Of a DNA stretch of 64,000 bases, positions 48,915 to 60,500 are shown in pieces. Both the position numbers and the translations under genes were made by a program. Under the pieces are notes generated by a model. It had not been told where the DNA came from. It searched no databases and saw only the letters and a program-made list of their open reading frames with translations. Position 1 is the first letter of the stretch, and each line of letters starts with the position of its first letter. The DNA comes from Phocaeicola sartorii JCM 17136 = DSM 21941 (lineage in GTDB: Bacteria; Bacteroidota; Bacteroidia; Bacteroidales; Bacteroidaceae), in assembly GCF_000614185.1 (NCBI RefSeq), contig NZ_BAKM01000024.1, forward strand, positions 31,489 to 95,488. Reading direction: 5' to 3'.

Positions 48915-50552
48915 TTGAAGATGAAAACAAATATAAAATTATGGACGATGGGACTGATGACAGCCGCATTGTTGGGAAATACAGCTTGTACTGATTTACT
49001 GCATGAGAGCTATGGACAGGTAGTGTCTGAGGATTACGTACCGAAAACGGAGGAAGATGTCAGTTATCTGGTAAATGCCGCTTATATACCTTGGCGTGAA
49101 ACGTTGCTGCAATGGAACGGAGTGGTTCGTGCACAGGAATTGTGTGCGGATCATGTTCTTCCTGCCCGTGATGGTATTGGATGGGTAGACGGTTATATCT
49201 ATAAAAGATGGCATCAGCATACTTGGACTACCGAGGATGACGGTGTGCTTCAAGGATGGGAGCGCACGTACAATGGTGTGAATACCTGTAACCGTATTTT
49301 ATCTCAGATAGAAGAAGGTGTGATCAGTGTGGATGGAGAAACGAAAGAAAAGTTGATTGCCGAATTGAAAGTACTGAGGGCTTCATATTATTATATTTTG
49401 ATTGATTTGTATGGTAATGTGCCCATTGTGACAGATTTTAAAGATACTTCTTTGCCGCAACAGTCTACTCGTAAAGAGGTCTTTGACTTTATTGTGAAAG
49501 AAATAACGGAGAATATGGATTTGTTGTCCGAAACGCCGAGAGGTTATTATTATGGACGTTTCAATAAGTGGGCGGCTCATACATTGCTGGCCAAAATGTA
49601 TTTGAATGCTGAAGTCTGGTCGGGTACTGCTCAATGGCAGAAATGTATTGACGAGTGTGATATCGTGATTAATTATGCCGGGAAGTCCGGAGAATATGCA
49701 TTGGAAAATAATCAGAAGGATGTTTTTGTAACGCATAATGAGAATTCTAAAGAAATTATCTTTGCATTGCCGTTTGATGAAATTTATGTGACAGGATGGA
49801 ATGATTTTGATTTTCATATGTACACTTTAGCACCTGAGAATCAAGATACTTACCAATTGACTGCACGTCCTTGGGGGGGCGTGTGCGCAGTGCCTCAGTT
49901 TATTAATTCTTTTGATGAGGATGATGCACGTTTAGAGGATAACTATATTCAAGGTCAGCAATATACCTATTCCGGTGAAATCTTGAAGCGTAGTATTGAT
50001 GGAAAACCATTGATTTATACGGTAGATGTCCCCTCTATTGATCAGTCGGATGTGGATGATGGGTTCCGTTGGGGTAAATTTGAATATGCCACCGGTATAA
50101 CCAACCGTTTGAGCAATGACTGGCCGTTGTTACGATATGCGGATGTATTGATGATGAAAGCGGAGTCATTGATGCGTTTGGGCAAATCGGGAGCAGGTGC
50201 TTTGGTGACTCAGGTACGTGAACGCGCCTTCAAGAATGAACCTGAAAAAGCGCAAGTTACAGACGCGGAACTGATGGGAGGAAGTGTATATGATTATGGT
50301 CGGAGAGATAGTTACAAGACAGAACATGATGGAGGAACGGATATTAAATATGGTCGTTTCCTTGATGAGCTTGGTTGGGAGTTTTGTCAGGAAGGACGCC
50401 GCCGTCAGGACATGATTCGTTTTGGCATCTTCACTACAAAAGCTTGGTTCTCTCATGATAAGAGTGATGAAACCAAAAATCTGTATCCTATTCCAAATAA
50501 AGTATTGTTGACCAATAGTAATCTGAAACAGAATCCGGGATATTCTAAATAG
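48915..50552 (+). CDS. SusD-like surface glycan-binding lipoprotein (second pair)
   Basis: 545 residues, frame intact. Lipobox LLGNTACTD (Cys near residue 24), ASYYYILIDLYGNVPIVTDF, WPLLRYADVLMMKAESLMRLG, and the typical end LYPIPNKVLLTNSNLKQNPGYSK. Contains several Trp/Tyr-rich surface segments as expected for glycan platforms. Partner of the susC2 product; GH31 and DUF1680 enzyme genes follow in the same direction. Confidence 0.94.
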   Translation: MKMKTNIKLWTMGLMTAALLGNTACTDLLHESYGQVVSEDYVPKTEEDVSYLVNAAYIPWRETLLQWNGVVRAQELCADHVLPARDGIGWVDGYIYKRWHQHTWTTEDDGVLQGWERTYNGVNTCNRILSQIEEGVISVDGETKEKLIAELKVLRASYYYILIDLYGNVPIVTDFKDTSLPQQSTRKEVFDFIVKEITENMDLLSETPRGYYYGRFNKWAAHTLLAKMYLNAEVWSGTAQWQKCIDECDIVINYAGKSGEYALENNQKDVFVTHNENSKEIIFALPFDEIYVTGWNDFDFHMYTLAPENQDTYQLTARPWGGVCAVPQFINSFDEDDARLEDNYIQGQQYTYSGEILKRSIDGKPLIYTVDVPSIDQSDVDDGFRWGKFEYATGITNRLSNDWPLLRYADVLMMKAESLMRLGKSGAGALVTQVRERAFKNEPEKAQVTDAELMGGSVYDYGRRDSYKTEHDGGTDIKYGRFLDELGWEFCQEGRRRQDMIRFGIFTTKAWFSHDKSDETKNLYPIPNKVLLTNSNLKQNPGYSK

Positions 50553-50621
50553 TATTTATTGGATGTTTTTTTAAGGATGAAAAGGTTGTTTTCTCTTTTC
50601 TATATTAAATTAGAAAGAATT

Positions 50622-53079
50622 ATGAGTAAAAAGATTTTGATAAGTTTATTGCTCTTCTGCCTGGGATTATTTTCCCAGGCACAGAGCTATCAGAAGATGC
50701 CGCAAGGGATTAAGGCTACTGTACAAGGTATGGATGTTGAAGTGGCATTTTATACGCATCCATCGTCCGGGTTTATAAGACACCGGAGGGAAGCTCGTAT
50801 GACAAGAAGAGCCTTGTAGTAATGAAAGAGCCTGAGGAGACTTCTGTGGAGTTTGCAATGAATAAAGAGTATATTCGTTTAAAGTCGGATGCATTACAGG
50901 TGGAGGTCAATTCATCTACAGGTGGAATCAATTTCTATGACGCTACCGGAAAGGTGTTGTTAAAAGACAAGGATTATGGGACACAGTTCACTCCGTTTGA
51001 TGATGCGGGTACTTTTTCTTACAATGTCCGGCAGGCTTTTTTATTAGATAAGGATGAAGTGATTTATGGATTGGGGCAACAACAGACTGGAAAAGTGAAT
51101 CAGCGCAATCAAAAACTTTTTCTTCGTAACAAGAATATGAGTATCTGCATTCCTTTTATTCATTCAGTGAAAGGTTACGGGCTTTATTGGGATAATTATT
51201 CTCCGACTACCTTTACGGACAATCCGCAAGAAATGTCATTCGATTCTGAAGTGGGCGATTGTGCCGACTATTATTTCATTTATGGTAGCAATGCGGATGG
51301 CGTGATAGCCGGAGTCCGTGATTTGACCGGGCAGGCTCCTCTTTATCCGCTTTGGACACTTGGATTCTGGCAGTGCCGCGAGCGTTATAAGAGTCCGGAT
51401 GAACTGTGTGAAGTGGTTGATGAATACCGTGATCGGAAAGTTCCTTTGGATGGAATCATTCAGGATTGGCAGTATTGGGGATGTGACTCTAACTGGAATT
51501 CCATGAAGTTCCAGAATCCTCGCTATATTAATAAGATGGGCGACAAGGAATACATGAAATATCTTCCGAATGGTGAGAATCCGGATGCACGTTATGGTAC
51601 TCCAAGGATAAAAAGCCCTCAAGAAATGATTGACTATATACACAAGCGGAATGCGCATATCATGATTTCTGTATGGGCCTCTTTTGGTCCGTGGACAGAG
51701 ATGTATCACAAAATGGATAGTCTGAATGCTTTGCTTCATTTTGAGACTTGGCCACCTAAAGCCGGAGTGAAACCTTACGATCCGTTCAATCCTGTAGCAA
51801 GAAATATTTATTGGAATGAAATGAAAAAGAATATTTTCGATCTAGGTATGGACGGCTGGTGGCTGGATTCTACCGAACCCGATCATCTGGAGGTTCAAGA
51901 TAAAGATTTTGATACAAAAACTTATTTAGGTTCTTTCCGAAGGGTTCACAATGCTTTCCCTTTGATATCTAATAAAGGAGTTTATGAACACCAGCGTGCT
52001 ACCACTTCCGACAAACGGGTATTCTTACTTACCCGTTCTTCATTCTTGGGACAGCAGCGTTATGCTTCACATTCATGGAGTGGAGATGTCGTTTCTACTT
52101 GGGAAGTGATGCGCAAGCAACTGGCGGCTGGCCTGAATTATTCTTTGTGTGGTATTCCTTACTGGAACACTGACTTGGGAGGATTTTTTGCTTGGAAATA
52201 TAATAATGATGTTAATAATATTGCTTATCATGAGTTACACGTCCGTTGGTATCAGTGGGGAGCCTTCCAACCTATCATGCGTTCTCATAATTCCAGTCCT
52301 GTTGCTGTAGAGATCTATCAGTTCGGTGATAAAGGTGATTGGGCTTATGATGCATTGGAGAAATATACCCATTTGCGTTATCGCTTATTACCTTATTTAT
52401 ATAGTACTACTTGGGAAGTAACAAATAAGGCAGGCAGCATTATTCGTCCTTTGGTGATGGATTTTCCGAAAGACAAGAAGTACTTGATATGGATACGGAG
52501 TATATGTTCGGACGTAGTTTTTTAGTACGTCCGGTAACTGATTCTCTCTATACATGGCAGGATAAAAAACAGAATGGTTATCAGAAAAATATGCGGAAAA
52601 TAGAGAAAACGGATGTATATTTGCCAAAGGGAAGTAACTGGTTTGATTTCTGGACTGGGGCAAAGTTGGCTGGTGGCCAAACCATACAGCGTGAAGTACC
52701 TATTGATATCATGCCAGTTTATGTCCGTGCCGGTTCTATAATTCCTTGGGGTCCTGCGGTGCAGTATGCCACAGAAAAAAGTTGGGATGACCTGGAGATT
52801 CGTGTTTATCCGGGTGCTAATGCAACTTTTATTCTTTATGAGGATGAGAACGATAATTACAATTATGAAAAGGGAGTTTATTCTACTATCACTTTCCGTT
52901 GGGATGATAGTAACCGTACTTTGCACATCAGCGACCGTGAAGGAGGATATCCCGGAATGTTGGAAAAGAGGAAGTTCAAAGTTGTTCTCGTAAATCAGAG
53001 ATCGGGAGAAGGGGATAAACCGTTGAAAGGAGGAAAGATGGTGAATTATACCGGTACAGCAATTGAGGTGAAACTTTAG
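50622..53079 (+). CDS. GH31 family alpha-glycosidase (two frame breaks)
   Basis: From ATG 50622: signal peptide (KKILISLLLFCLGLFSQAQS), an N-terminal beta-sandwich, then the GH31 barrel: YGLGQQQTGKVNQRNQKL, LYPLWTLGFWQCRERYKSPDEL, LDGIIQDWQYWG, MDGWWLDSTEPDHLE with the nucleophile-region Asp, LLTRSSFLGQQRYASHSWSGD with the acid/base Asp, and a C-terminal sandwich. Losses near 50757 (ACGCC to ACGC) and 52486 (TTGG to TTG) break the raw frame; repaired length 819. GH31 includes alpha-glucosidases, alpha-xylosidases and alpha-galactosidases; the WLDSTEP motif is close to alpha-xylosidase-type members, but specificity is not settled. In operon with susCD2. Confidence 0.87.
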
Positions 53080-53132
53080 AATGCTCATATTGAATATCCA
53101 GCAGAATAAATAAAGAAACGATAAAATACATT

Positions 53133-55482
53133 ATGAATTTACTTAAAACCCTTTTATCCACTTCCGCTTTTGCTATAGCTTCAGTAGCTTTGCATGCTCA
53201 GTTGCCCACAAAAGTAGAAAGTTTTCCGGTCAGGGATGTGCGGCTCACCGCCAGCCCTTTCAAACACGCAGAGGATATGGATATCCGTTATCTGCTGGGA
53301 ATAGACCCCGACCGTTTGTTAGCTCCTTATTTGAAGGAGGCTGGTCTTTCCCCTAAAGCCGAAAATTATACCAATTGGGAAAATACAGGGCTGGACGGAC
53401 ATATTGGCGGACATTATTTATCGGCCTTTCCTATATGTATGCCGCTACGGGAAATAAGGAGATCAAGCGCGTCTGGATTATATGATAAGTGAACTGAAGC
53501 GCTGCCAGGATGCCGCCGGTGACGGTTATCTGTGCGGAGTCCCAAACGGGCGTAAAATGTGGAAAGAAATAGAGGAAGGAAACATTCGTGCGTCCGGTTT
53601 CGGACTGAACGACCGCTGGGTTCCTCTTTATAATATTCATAAAATATATGCCGGCCTTCGTGATGCAACTCTTCAGACTGGTAATAAGGAAGCAAAGGAA
53701 ATGTTGGTGAAACTCACGGACTGGATGATTCGTCTGGTATCCAAGTTGAGCGATGAACAGATACAGGATATGCTGCGTAGCGAACATGGAGGGCTGAACG
53801 AAACATTTGCCGATGTGGCCGCTATCACCGGCGACAAACGCTACTTGAAACTGGCTCATCAATTTTCTCACCAGACCGTGTTGCAGCCTTTGTTGAAACA
53901 AGAGGATAAATTGACGGGGATGCACGCCAATACGCAAATACCGAAAGTGATAGGTTTCAAACGTATTGCCGATTTGGAAGGCAACCGGGACTGGAGTGAA
54001 GCGGCCTGCTATTTCTGGGAGACAGTGGTAAACCATCGCAGCATCACCATCGGAGGTAACAGTGTGCGTGAGCATTTTCATCCGGCTGATGATTTCAGCA
54101 GTATGCTCACCAGCGAGCAGGGGCCAGAAACTTGTAACACCTACAATATGCTCCGCCTTACAAAAATGCTGTATGAAACGAGTGCGGACGTTCATTTTAT
54201 GGATTATTACGAACGGGCACTTTATAACCATATCCTTTCCACGCAAAACCCTGTGCAAGGCGGATTTGTTTATTTCACTCCGATGCGTGCCGGTCATTAC
54301 AGGGTCTATTCGCAGCCTCAGACCAGTTTCTGGTGTTGTGTGGGATCGGGAATGGAAAATCATGCCCGTTATGGTGAAATGATTTATGGACACAAGGATA
54401 ATAATCTGTATGTCAATCTTTTCATCCCGTCTACCTTACGTTGGGGAGATACCCAAATTGAGCAACAGACGGCTTTCCCCGATGAAGAGGAGACCACTCT
54501 TGTTATTTCTCCGGAAAAGGGAAAGAAGGAATTCACCCTCCTTTTCCGTATTCCCGAATGGACGAAGCCGGAAGCATTATGCTTGTCTGTTAATGGTAAA
54601 CGGCAGAACGTGACGGTCAAAGAGGGATATGTTAGCCTGAACCGTACTTGGTCAAAAGGTGACAAAGTAAGGCTGGAACTGCCGATGCATTTGCGTGCCA
54701 TTGCACTGCCGGATGGTTCTGCCAACTATTCCATCTTATACGGACCGATTGTGCTGGCCACCCGGTTGGGCAAGCAAAATCAGGATGGTATGTTTGCCGA
54801 TGACAGTCGTGGCGGACACATTGCTGCCGGACCGCGCCTGCCTTTACAAACGATGCCTGTCATTGTGGGGGATAAGAACAATCTTCTTTCTCATCTGAAG
54901 AAAGTGGAAGGTAAACCGTTGACATTTACATTGTCCGGAGTTTATCCCGAACGCTATGAGGGTATGACTGTTGAACCGTTTTTCCGTTTATACGAGTGCC
55001 GGTATATGGTCTATTGGCCTGTGTTGTCCGTACAGGAGTTGCAGGCAAGGCAGGAACAGTTGGCGAAAGAGGAAAAGGAGCGTGCCGCATTGGATGGTAT
55101 GACCGCCGATAAAGTGATTTGTGGGGAACAGCAACCGGAAAGCGACCATTTCATCCGGATGGAGAATTCCCGTACGGGGGACGATGAAGGGATTCACTGG
55201 CGTGAGGCGGTCGGTTGGTTCAGTTATTGTATGAAGACGAACGGAAAGCAGGTCAATAAAGTGCGTATCCGGTTTCGTCCCGAGATTCGTAAGGATGCAA
55301 AAGTATGGATAAACGGGCAGGAAGTAGGACGATTGGCTGGTAAACCGGCTTCGGATGTATCGGTTGGGATATTTGATGTGCCTGTATCTATGCAATCCAA
55401 TGAGCAGCTGGAGATAAAGATCGGTAAAGGAAATGAGAAAGTGACTCCGCATATTTATGAGGTGCGGCTGGTGGCTGAATGA
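53133..55482 (+). CDS. DUF1680 beta-L-arabinofuranosidase (GH127/GH146-type, two frame breaks)
   Basis: Signal peptide, then an alpha/alpha barrel with GLDGHIGGHYLSAL, GPETCNTYNMLRLTKMLYE and SFWCCVGSGMENHARYGEMIY. The Glu/Cys of ETC and the CC pair correspond to the zinc-thiolate site in which a Cys is the nucleophile. The GSGMENH context is closer to GH146 than to GH127. A C-terminal extension of about 150 residues follows (VRIRFRPEIRKDAKVWINGQEVG). Losses near 53425 and 53470 break the raw frame; repaired, it reads SALSYMYAATGNKEIKRRLDYMISEL with 783 residues in all. Likely removes beta-linked L-arabinofuranose caps. Last gene before the terminator at 55496. Confidence 0.87.
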
Positions 55483-55495
55483 TGATAGATATACA

Positions 55496-55536
55496 AACCG
55501 GCCATGCCTCAGTTGGCATGACCGGTTCGTTTTTTC
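55496..55536. terminator. bidirectional terminator between the GH operon and the toxin gene
   Basis: 13-bp arms AACCGGCCATGCC (55496-55508) and GGCATGACCGGTT (55515-55527) with one mismatch, followed by a T-run at 55530-55535. The minus-strand toxin gene stops at 55535, so the hairpin can serve both converging units. Confidence 0.8.
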
Positions 55537-55876
55537 AGATAATTCCGTTGTCTTTCAAGACCGCTTGTAACTCTTTATCAGTGATATTCTCACGCTCTGA
55601 TTTATCATAAATGAAATGTAAGCCAATCTCTTTTTCTTCTTTGGATAGAGTGGCGATGAGAGTGATCACTCTTGCTCCGCCTCTTTTTCCTTTTCCTTTT
55701 GATGCTATACTCATGCGTACTTTGTGTAGGCCATTGCCTAAATCAGTACCCATGTCAGGGTTCTGCATGAGTTCTGCGGCTAAAATTGTCAAGTCTTGCT
55801 TCAATGATTTATATCGCTTGGAAAGTTTCTTTACTTCTTTTTCGAAGCGGCGATATACTTTGATTTTATAGTTCAT
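55535..55876 (-). CDS. RelE/ParE-like toxin
   Basis: 113 residues, strongly basic at both ends (MNYKIKVYRRFEKEVKKLSKRYK). The fold pattern helix-helix-sheet with LGNGLHKVRMSIASKGKGKRGGARVITLIA and LHFIYDKSERENIT matches the RelE/HigB-type mRNA interferase group. Its start overlaps the end of the upstream small gene by 11 bp, the usual coupling of antitoxin followed by toxin. Plausible chromosomal toxin-antitoxin module; activity not shown. Confidence 0.75.
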   Translation of the reverse strand: MNYKIKVYRRFEKEVKKLSKRYKSLKQDLTILAAELMQNPDMGTDLGNGLHKVRMSIASKGKGKRGGARVITLIATLSKEEKEIGLHFIYDKSERENITDKELQAVLKDNGII

Positions 55877-56141
55877 TGAGCAATTCTTCTATGGGACGGC
55901 CTTTCAGCTTTCCTTCACGCATCAGTTTGATGTCTTTGCAAGCCTCGGACAGCCCGTCCATTATTTCACTTTTGGTCATGTAGGGTTCTTCATCCTCTGC
56001 CACCATGGTAGAAACAGATTCCATTTCCTTTTTAGCATGAACAAGAGTCTTCCTTACAGACTCCAACACCTTTACATTCTTGATGTCCAGGATTTCCCGA
56101 ATCAGTTCGTTTTGTATTGATTCCAATGTGATTGTACTCAT
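55866..56141 (-). CDS. antitoxin-like protein of the RelE module
   Basis: 91 residues, acidic in the middle (MVAEDEEPYMTKSEIMDGL) and ending KGRPIEELLNEL. It resembles small RelB-like or Phd-like partners: an N-terminal helical section and a C-terminal toxin-wrapping tail. No clear DNA-binding motif can be named. It is the first gene of the pair, with minus-strand TATCTTTG at 56179-56186 as promoter. Confidence 0.65.
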   Translation of the reverse strand: MSTITLESIQNELIREILDIKNVKVLESVRKTLVHAKKEMESVSTMVAEDEEPYMTKSEIMDGLSEACKDIKLMREGKLKGRPIEELLNEL

Positions 56142-56178
56142 GACGTTCTCCTTTCTTCTTATTATTTATCTCGTATGG

Positions 56179-56186
56179 CAAAGATA
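56179..56186 (-). promoter_or_regulatory. -7 promoter element of the toxin-antitoxin pair
   Basis: Minus-strand TATCTTTG, exact TAnnTTTG match, 38 bp upstream of the antitoxin start at 56141. Confidence 0.55.
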
Positions 56187-56282
56187 GCGAAAAGGCGGCA
56201 TGTCTGCTTGTTTTCTGCATGAAAAATAGTTTTCATTTAGAGGTTGTACCTAAAAGAAATACCTTTTTTCATTTTGTTTTCC

Positions 56283-56290
56283 TATTTTTG
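56283..56290 (+). promoter_or_regulatory. -7 promoter element of sbcDC
   Basis: TATTTTTG matches TAnnTTTG and lies 22 bp upstream of ATG 56313, excluding the open-frame start at 56244. Confidence 0.55.
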
Positions 56291-56312
56291 CAGGAAACAA
56301 ACCGAACAGCTA

Positions 56313-57515
56313 ATGAAAATTCTCCATACAGCAGACTGGCATCTGGGCCAGACTTTTTATGAATACGACCGGCGGGAAGAGCATCTCCATTTTCTAGAAT
56401 GGCTGAAACAGCAGATAAGACAGCATGAAATAGATGTATTGTTGATAGCAGGTGATGTATTCGACAGCCCGAACCCTTCGGCGGAATCACAACGAATGTA
56501 TTATCGTTTTCTAAGAGAAGTTACGTCCGAAAACCCTTCTTTGCAAATTATCATCATTGCCGGAAATCATGACTCGGCAGCCCGTCTGGAGGCTCCCAAT
56601 CCCCTGTTGGAGGATATGAATGTCACTGTTCGCGGTGTCGTGCGCCGCAATGCGGAAGGTGATATAGACTTGCAACACCTCATTGTCCCCCTTTACACAG
56701 AAGGGGAAGTGACCGCCTATTGCCTTGCCGTCCCCTATCTGCGTCAGGGCGATTATCCTTCGGCTGAAAATTACTCAAAGGGAGTCCAACTGCTTTATGA
56801 ACAGCTTTTCAACGAAGTGAAGGAGAAAGGAGTTCCCGTTATCGCCATGGGACATCTGCAAGCCACCGGCTCGGAAATTTCGGAGGACGACCGTTCGGAA
56901 CGTACCGTTATCGGAGGCTTGGAATGTGTATCTCCCGATGCTTTTGATGAGGCTATCGCCTATACTGCATTGGGGCATCTGCATCGCTCCCAGCGTGTAT
57001 CCCATCGGGAGAATGTGCGTTATTCCGGAACTCCCATGCCGATGTCTTTTGCTGAGAAGAACAATGCTTCGGGAGTGGTCATGATAACGATAGGGGCTGA
57101 GGGTACCGGCATGGAGAGATTGGCATTTGAACCGTTAGCCGGATTGATGAGTATTCCCCGTCAGGCCCGTCCGCTGGAAGAAGTGCTGCAAGCCATCGGC
57201 GATTTGCCTGATGGGGATGTCACGTTGCGGTCGCCCTATCTGGAAATAAAGATTTTGATGACCGAGCCCGAACCTTCTTATAAATATAAAATAGAAGAAG
57301 CGTTGAAAGGAAAAGCAGTCCGCTTGGCACGCATCGCTGCTATGCTTCCACAAAAAAAGGCAAGCGGCATTGTCGCCACTTCCTATGAGGAGTTGCAAAC
57401 CATCCGTCCGCTGGATATGGCACTGGATGTCTTTAAACGAAAATATGGAGGGACAGAGATGCCCGATACCATGAAACAATTGTTGGAAAGTGTAATCAAG
57501 GAGGCGGGAGTATGA
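56313..57515 (+). CDS. sbcD: exonuclease subunit SbcD
   Basis: 400 residues from ATG 56313 (MKILHTADWHLGQ). Calcineurin-like phosphoesterase motifs in order: DWHLGQ, LIAGDVFDS, IIIAGNHDSAARLE, VIAMGHLQATG and ALGHLHRSQRV, which bind two Mn ions. This is the Mre11-like nuclease that works with the SbcC ATPase on hairpins and blocked DNA ends. The stop overlaps the sbcC start (ATGA at 57512), so the subunits are translationally coupled. Confidence 0.95.
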   Translation: MKILHTADWHLGQTFYEYDRREEHLHFLEWLKQQIRQHEIDVLLIAGDVFDSPNPSAESQRMYYRFLREVTSENPSLQIIIIAGNHDSAARLEAPNPLLEDMNVTVRGVVRRNAEGDIDLQHLIVPLYTEGEVTAYCLAVPYLRQGDYPSAENYSKGVQLLYEQLFNEVKEKGVPVIAMGHLQATGSEISEDDRSERTVIGGLECVSPDAFDEAIAYTALGHLHRSQRVSHRENVRYSGTPMPMSFAEKNNASGVVMITIGAEGTGMERLAFEPLAGLMSIPRQARPLEEVLQAIGDLPDGDVTLRSPYLEIKILMTEPEPSYKYKIEEALKGKAVRLARIAAMLPQKKASGIVATSYEELQTIRPLDMALDVFKRKYGGTEMPDTMKQLLESVIKEAGV

Positions 57516-60500
57516 AAATAGTAGCGATAAGAGGGAAGAATCTGGCTTCATTGGAAGGTGAATTTATGATAGATTTTACCGTCGAACCTTTATGCTCGGC
57601 AGGTATATTCGCCATTACAGGCAGTACTGGAGCCGGAAAGTCAACCTTGCTGGATGCTTTGTGTCTGGCTTTGTTTGACTGTATGCCACGTATGAACAAG
57701 GCGAAAGAGAATAACGTCTCTGTCATGGATGTTGCCGACAGGGGAATTGCACAGAACGACAGTCGTTCCATCCTTCGCCGGGGTACGGCCGAAGGGTATT
57801 CGGAAGTGGATTTTGTAGCTTTGACAGGAGAGGTGTTCCGTTCGCGTTGGACAGTGCGGCGTTCGCGTGGAAAGATAAACGGCTCCTTGCAAAAAGTGGA
57901 AATGACGTTGACCAACCTTACCTCCGGAGTGGAACAGCAAGGGACAAAGACCGAATTATTATCCCGTATCAGTGAATTAATCGGACTCTCTTTCGAACAG
58001 TTCAACGCTCTGTGTTGCTGGCTCAAGGAGATTTCGCTACCTTCCTGAAAGCCCGTCAGCCAGAGAAAGCCGAAATCTTGGAAAAACTCACCGGAACGGA
58101 AATTTACTCGCGTATCTCTGCTTCCATCTATGAACGCACCAAGCGGGCGGAAGGCGAATATAAATTGTTGCAGGAACGTATCAAAGGCATTGAGTTGCTG
58201 ACAGAAGAGCAATTACAGCAACTTTCGGCTGAAAAGGAAGAATTACAAGTCCGCTTGTCCGTTTCGAAGAAGAAAGAGGAGGCGTTGTCCGGCAAGTTGA
58301 AATGGCTGGAAGAAGAAGAACGCTTGCATACAGGATGCATACAGGCGGAAGAATCACTTTCCAGCATCAGAAAAGAAATAGAAGCCGCCCGTCCGCGTTA
58401 TGAACTGTTGGCCCGTATAGAGCAGGCGCAGGATATCCGCGATGTGTATATGGAACAGCGTAATGCCCGGCAACAGATAGCTGCCGGTCGTTCCCGGTTG
58501 AGCGAAATACAGGTTGCCATCCGGCAGAATGCGGCTTTGCAGACTTCCGCAAACGTGCAGTGGGAAGCCGCTCAGAAGGAGCTGGCGGAATTTAAGGCCT
58601 ATCTGTTACAGCAGGAACCGCAATTGGATAAGGCCAGAGTATTGGATGTGCAATTGGTGGAAAATAGAAAGCAATGGACGGAAAGCCGGAAAGAGGCGGC
58701 TTTGGCATTGAAAGCGAAAGATAATCTGCATCAATCCGTTTGTAGGACTGAAAAGGATATAAGTTTGTTGATGGAAAAGCAAACCGCCTTGCAAACCTGG
58801 TTTGAACGATATACCGCTTATTCCCAACTGATTCCTGCCGTTGAACTGATTACCAGTTTGCTTACCAATCTGGAAATGGCAAGGGCGCAAAGCGTATCGA
58901 ACCGTCAACTGCTGGATAAAGTAAAGAAAGCGAGTGAAGCGGAGGAACAGCGGTTGAAATCGGTACAACAGGAAGCCGAGCGTCTGAACCGACTGCTGCC
59001 GGCAGAGGTGCTGTTGCTTCGTGAGCAGTTGGAGGAAGGAAAGCCATGTCCGGTCTGCGGGAGTCTCCATCATCCGATGAGGGAACAGACCAATGTTCAA
59101 TCCTTGCAGGAAGAGGAACTGAACCGTGCGAAAGAACAGGTTGCTAAAGAAATGGAACAACTGAAAAACACGCTGAATGCCCGCCAACTGGAGATGGCCC
59201 GTCTTTCCGCATTGATTGAGAATTATGTGGCGCAAGTGGATGATACGCTGAAAAAAGTAGAAACATACGTATCCATTATTCCCAATTGGGAAGATTTGTT
59301 GGAGCAGGGCACATTGAAACATTATGTCCAGCAATTCGGCAGGCAATGGAATGCCCGTTTGCAAGAGCAGACCGAAATAAAAGAGGCTCTCACTTCAAAA
59401 TCTGCCCAAAAGGACAGCCTGAAAAATGAAGAGTCCAATGCCATTCGTTTGTACGAAGAAAAGAAACAAAAAGAAGAAAAGCAACAGACTGAACTGAACG
59501 AACGTGCTCGTCTGCGGTCTTCCCTGTTGAATGGTGAACCTACCGAAACGGTGGTTGCAAGCCATGCAAGGCGGCAAAAGGAACTGGAACAACAACTGGA
59601 AAAAGCCATGAACTTGCATCATTCTTTAACTGTGCAGGCGGAATCTTACAAAGGGCAGACCGCACAGTTGGAAAAGGAATTAGTCCGTTTGACTGCTGTC
59701 TTGCAACAAGACGAATTGAAAATAAACGAGTGGCTCACTCTTCAAAAGGAAACGTATGCCGAGTTGGAACAATTGCTTTCCAAAGACAAAAGCTGGATAC
59801 TGGCTGAGAAACAAGCGTTGGGCACACTGAAAGAGAAAGAAACCACTCTTCAGGCGATCCTTGCGGAGCGAAGGCAGAAAAGGGAGGAACATCAACAAGT
59901 TCCTCTGAAACCGGATACCACGGAGGACAAGGAGTCGCTGATTGAAATATTGACTGCCTGCACTGCCGCCAAAGAAGCGGAAACCGGACGCTTGGCCCAA
60001 ATAGAGGTGACGATACAGAACCATATAAAAGGTAAGGAACGCATAGCCGGCATCGAGAAAGAGTTGGAGGAGAAAAACTCTATCTACGAGAATTGGGCGA
60101 AACTGAACGAACTGTTCGGTTCCCAGACTGGCACCAAGTTTAAAGAAATAGCCCAAGGTTATACGCTTGATGTCCTTTTGCTTTATGCCAACAGGCATTT
60201 GCAAGACCTTGCCCCCCGTTATGAACTGCAACGTATCCCTGACACGCTGGCCTTGCAGATTGTGGATCTTGATATGATGGGTGAGGTGCGTAGTGTCCAT
60301 TCCCTTTCGGGCGGTGAATCTTTCTTGGTGTCTCTCGCCTTGGCATTGGGCCTGTCTTCCTTGTCCTCCAACCGGATGAATGTGGAGTCGTTGTTTATTG
60401 ACGAGGGTTTCGGATCGCTGGATATGGACACTCTGCGCATTGCGATGGATGTTTTGGAGCGGTTGCAGATGCAGGGGCGTAAGATAGGGGTGATTTCCCA

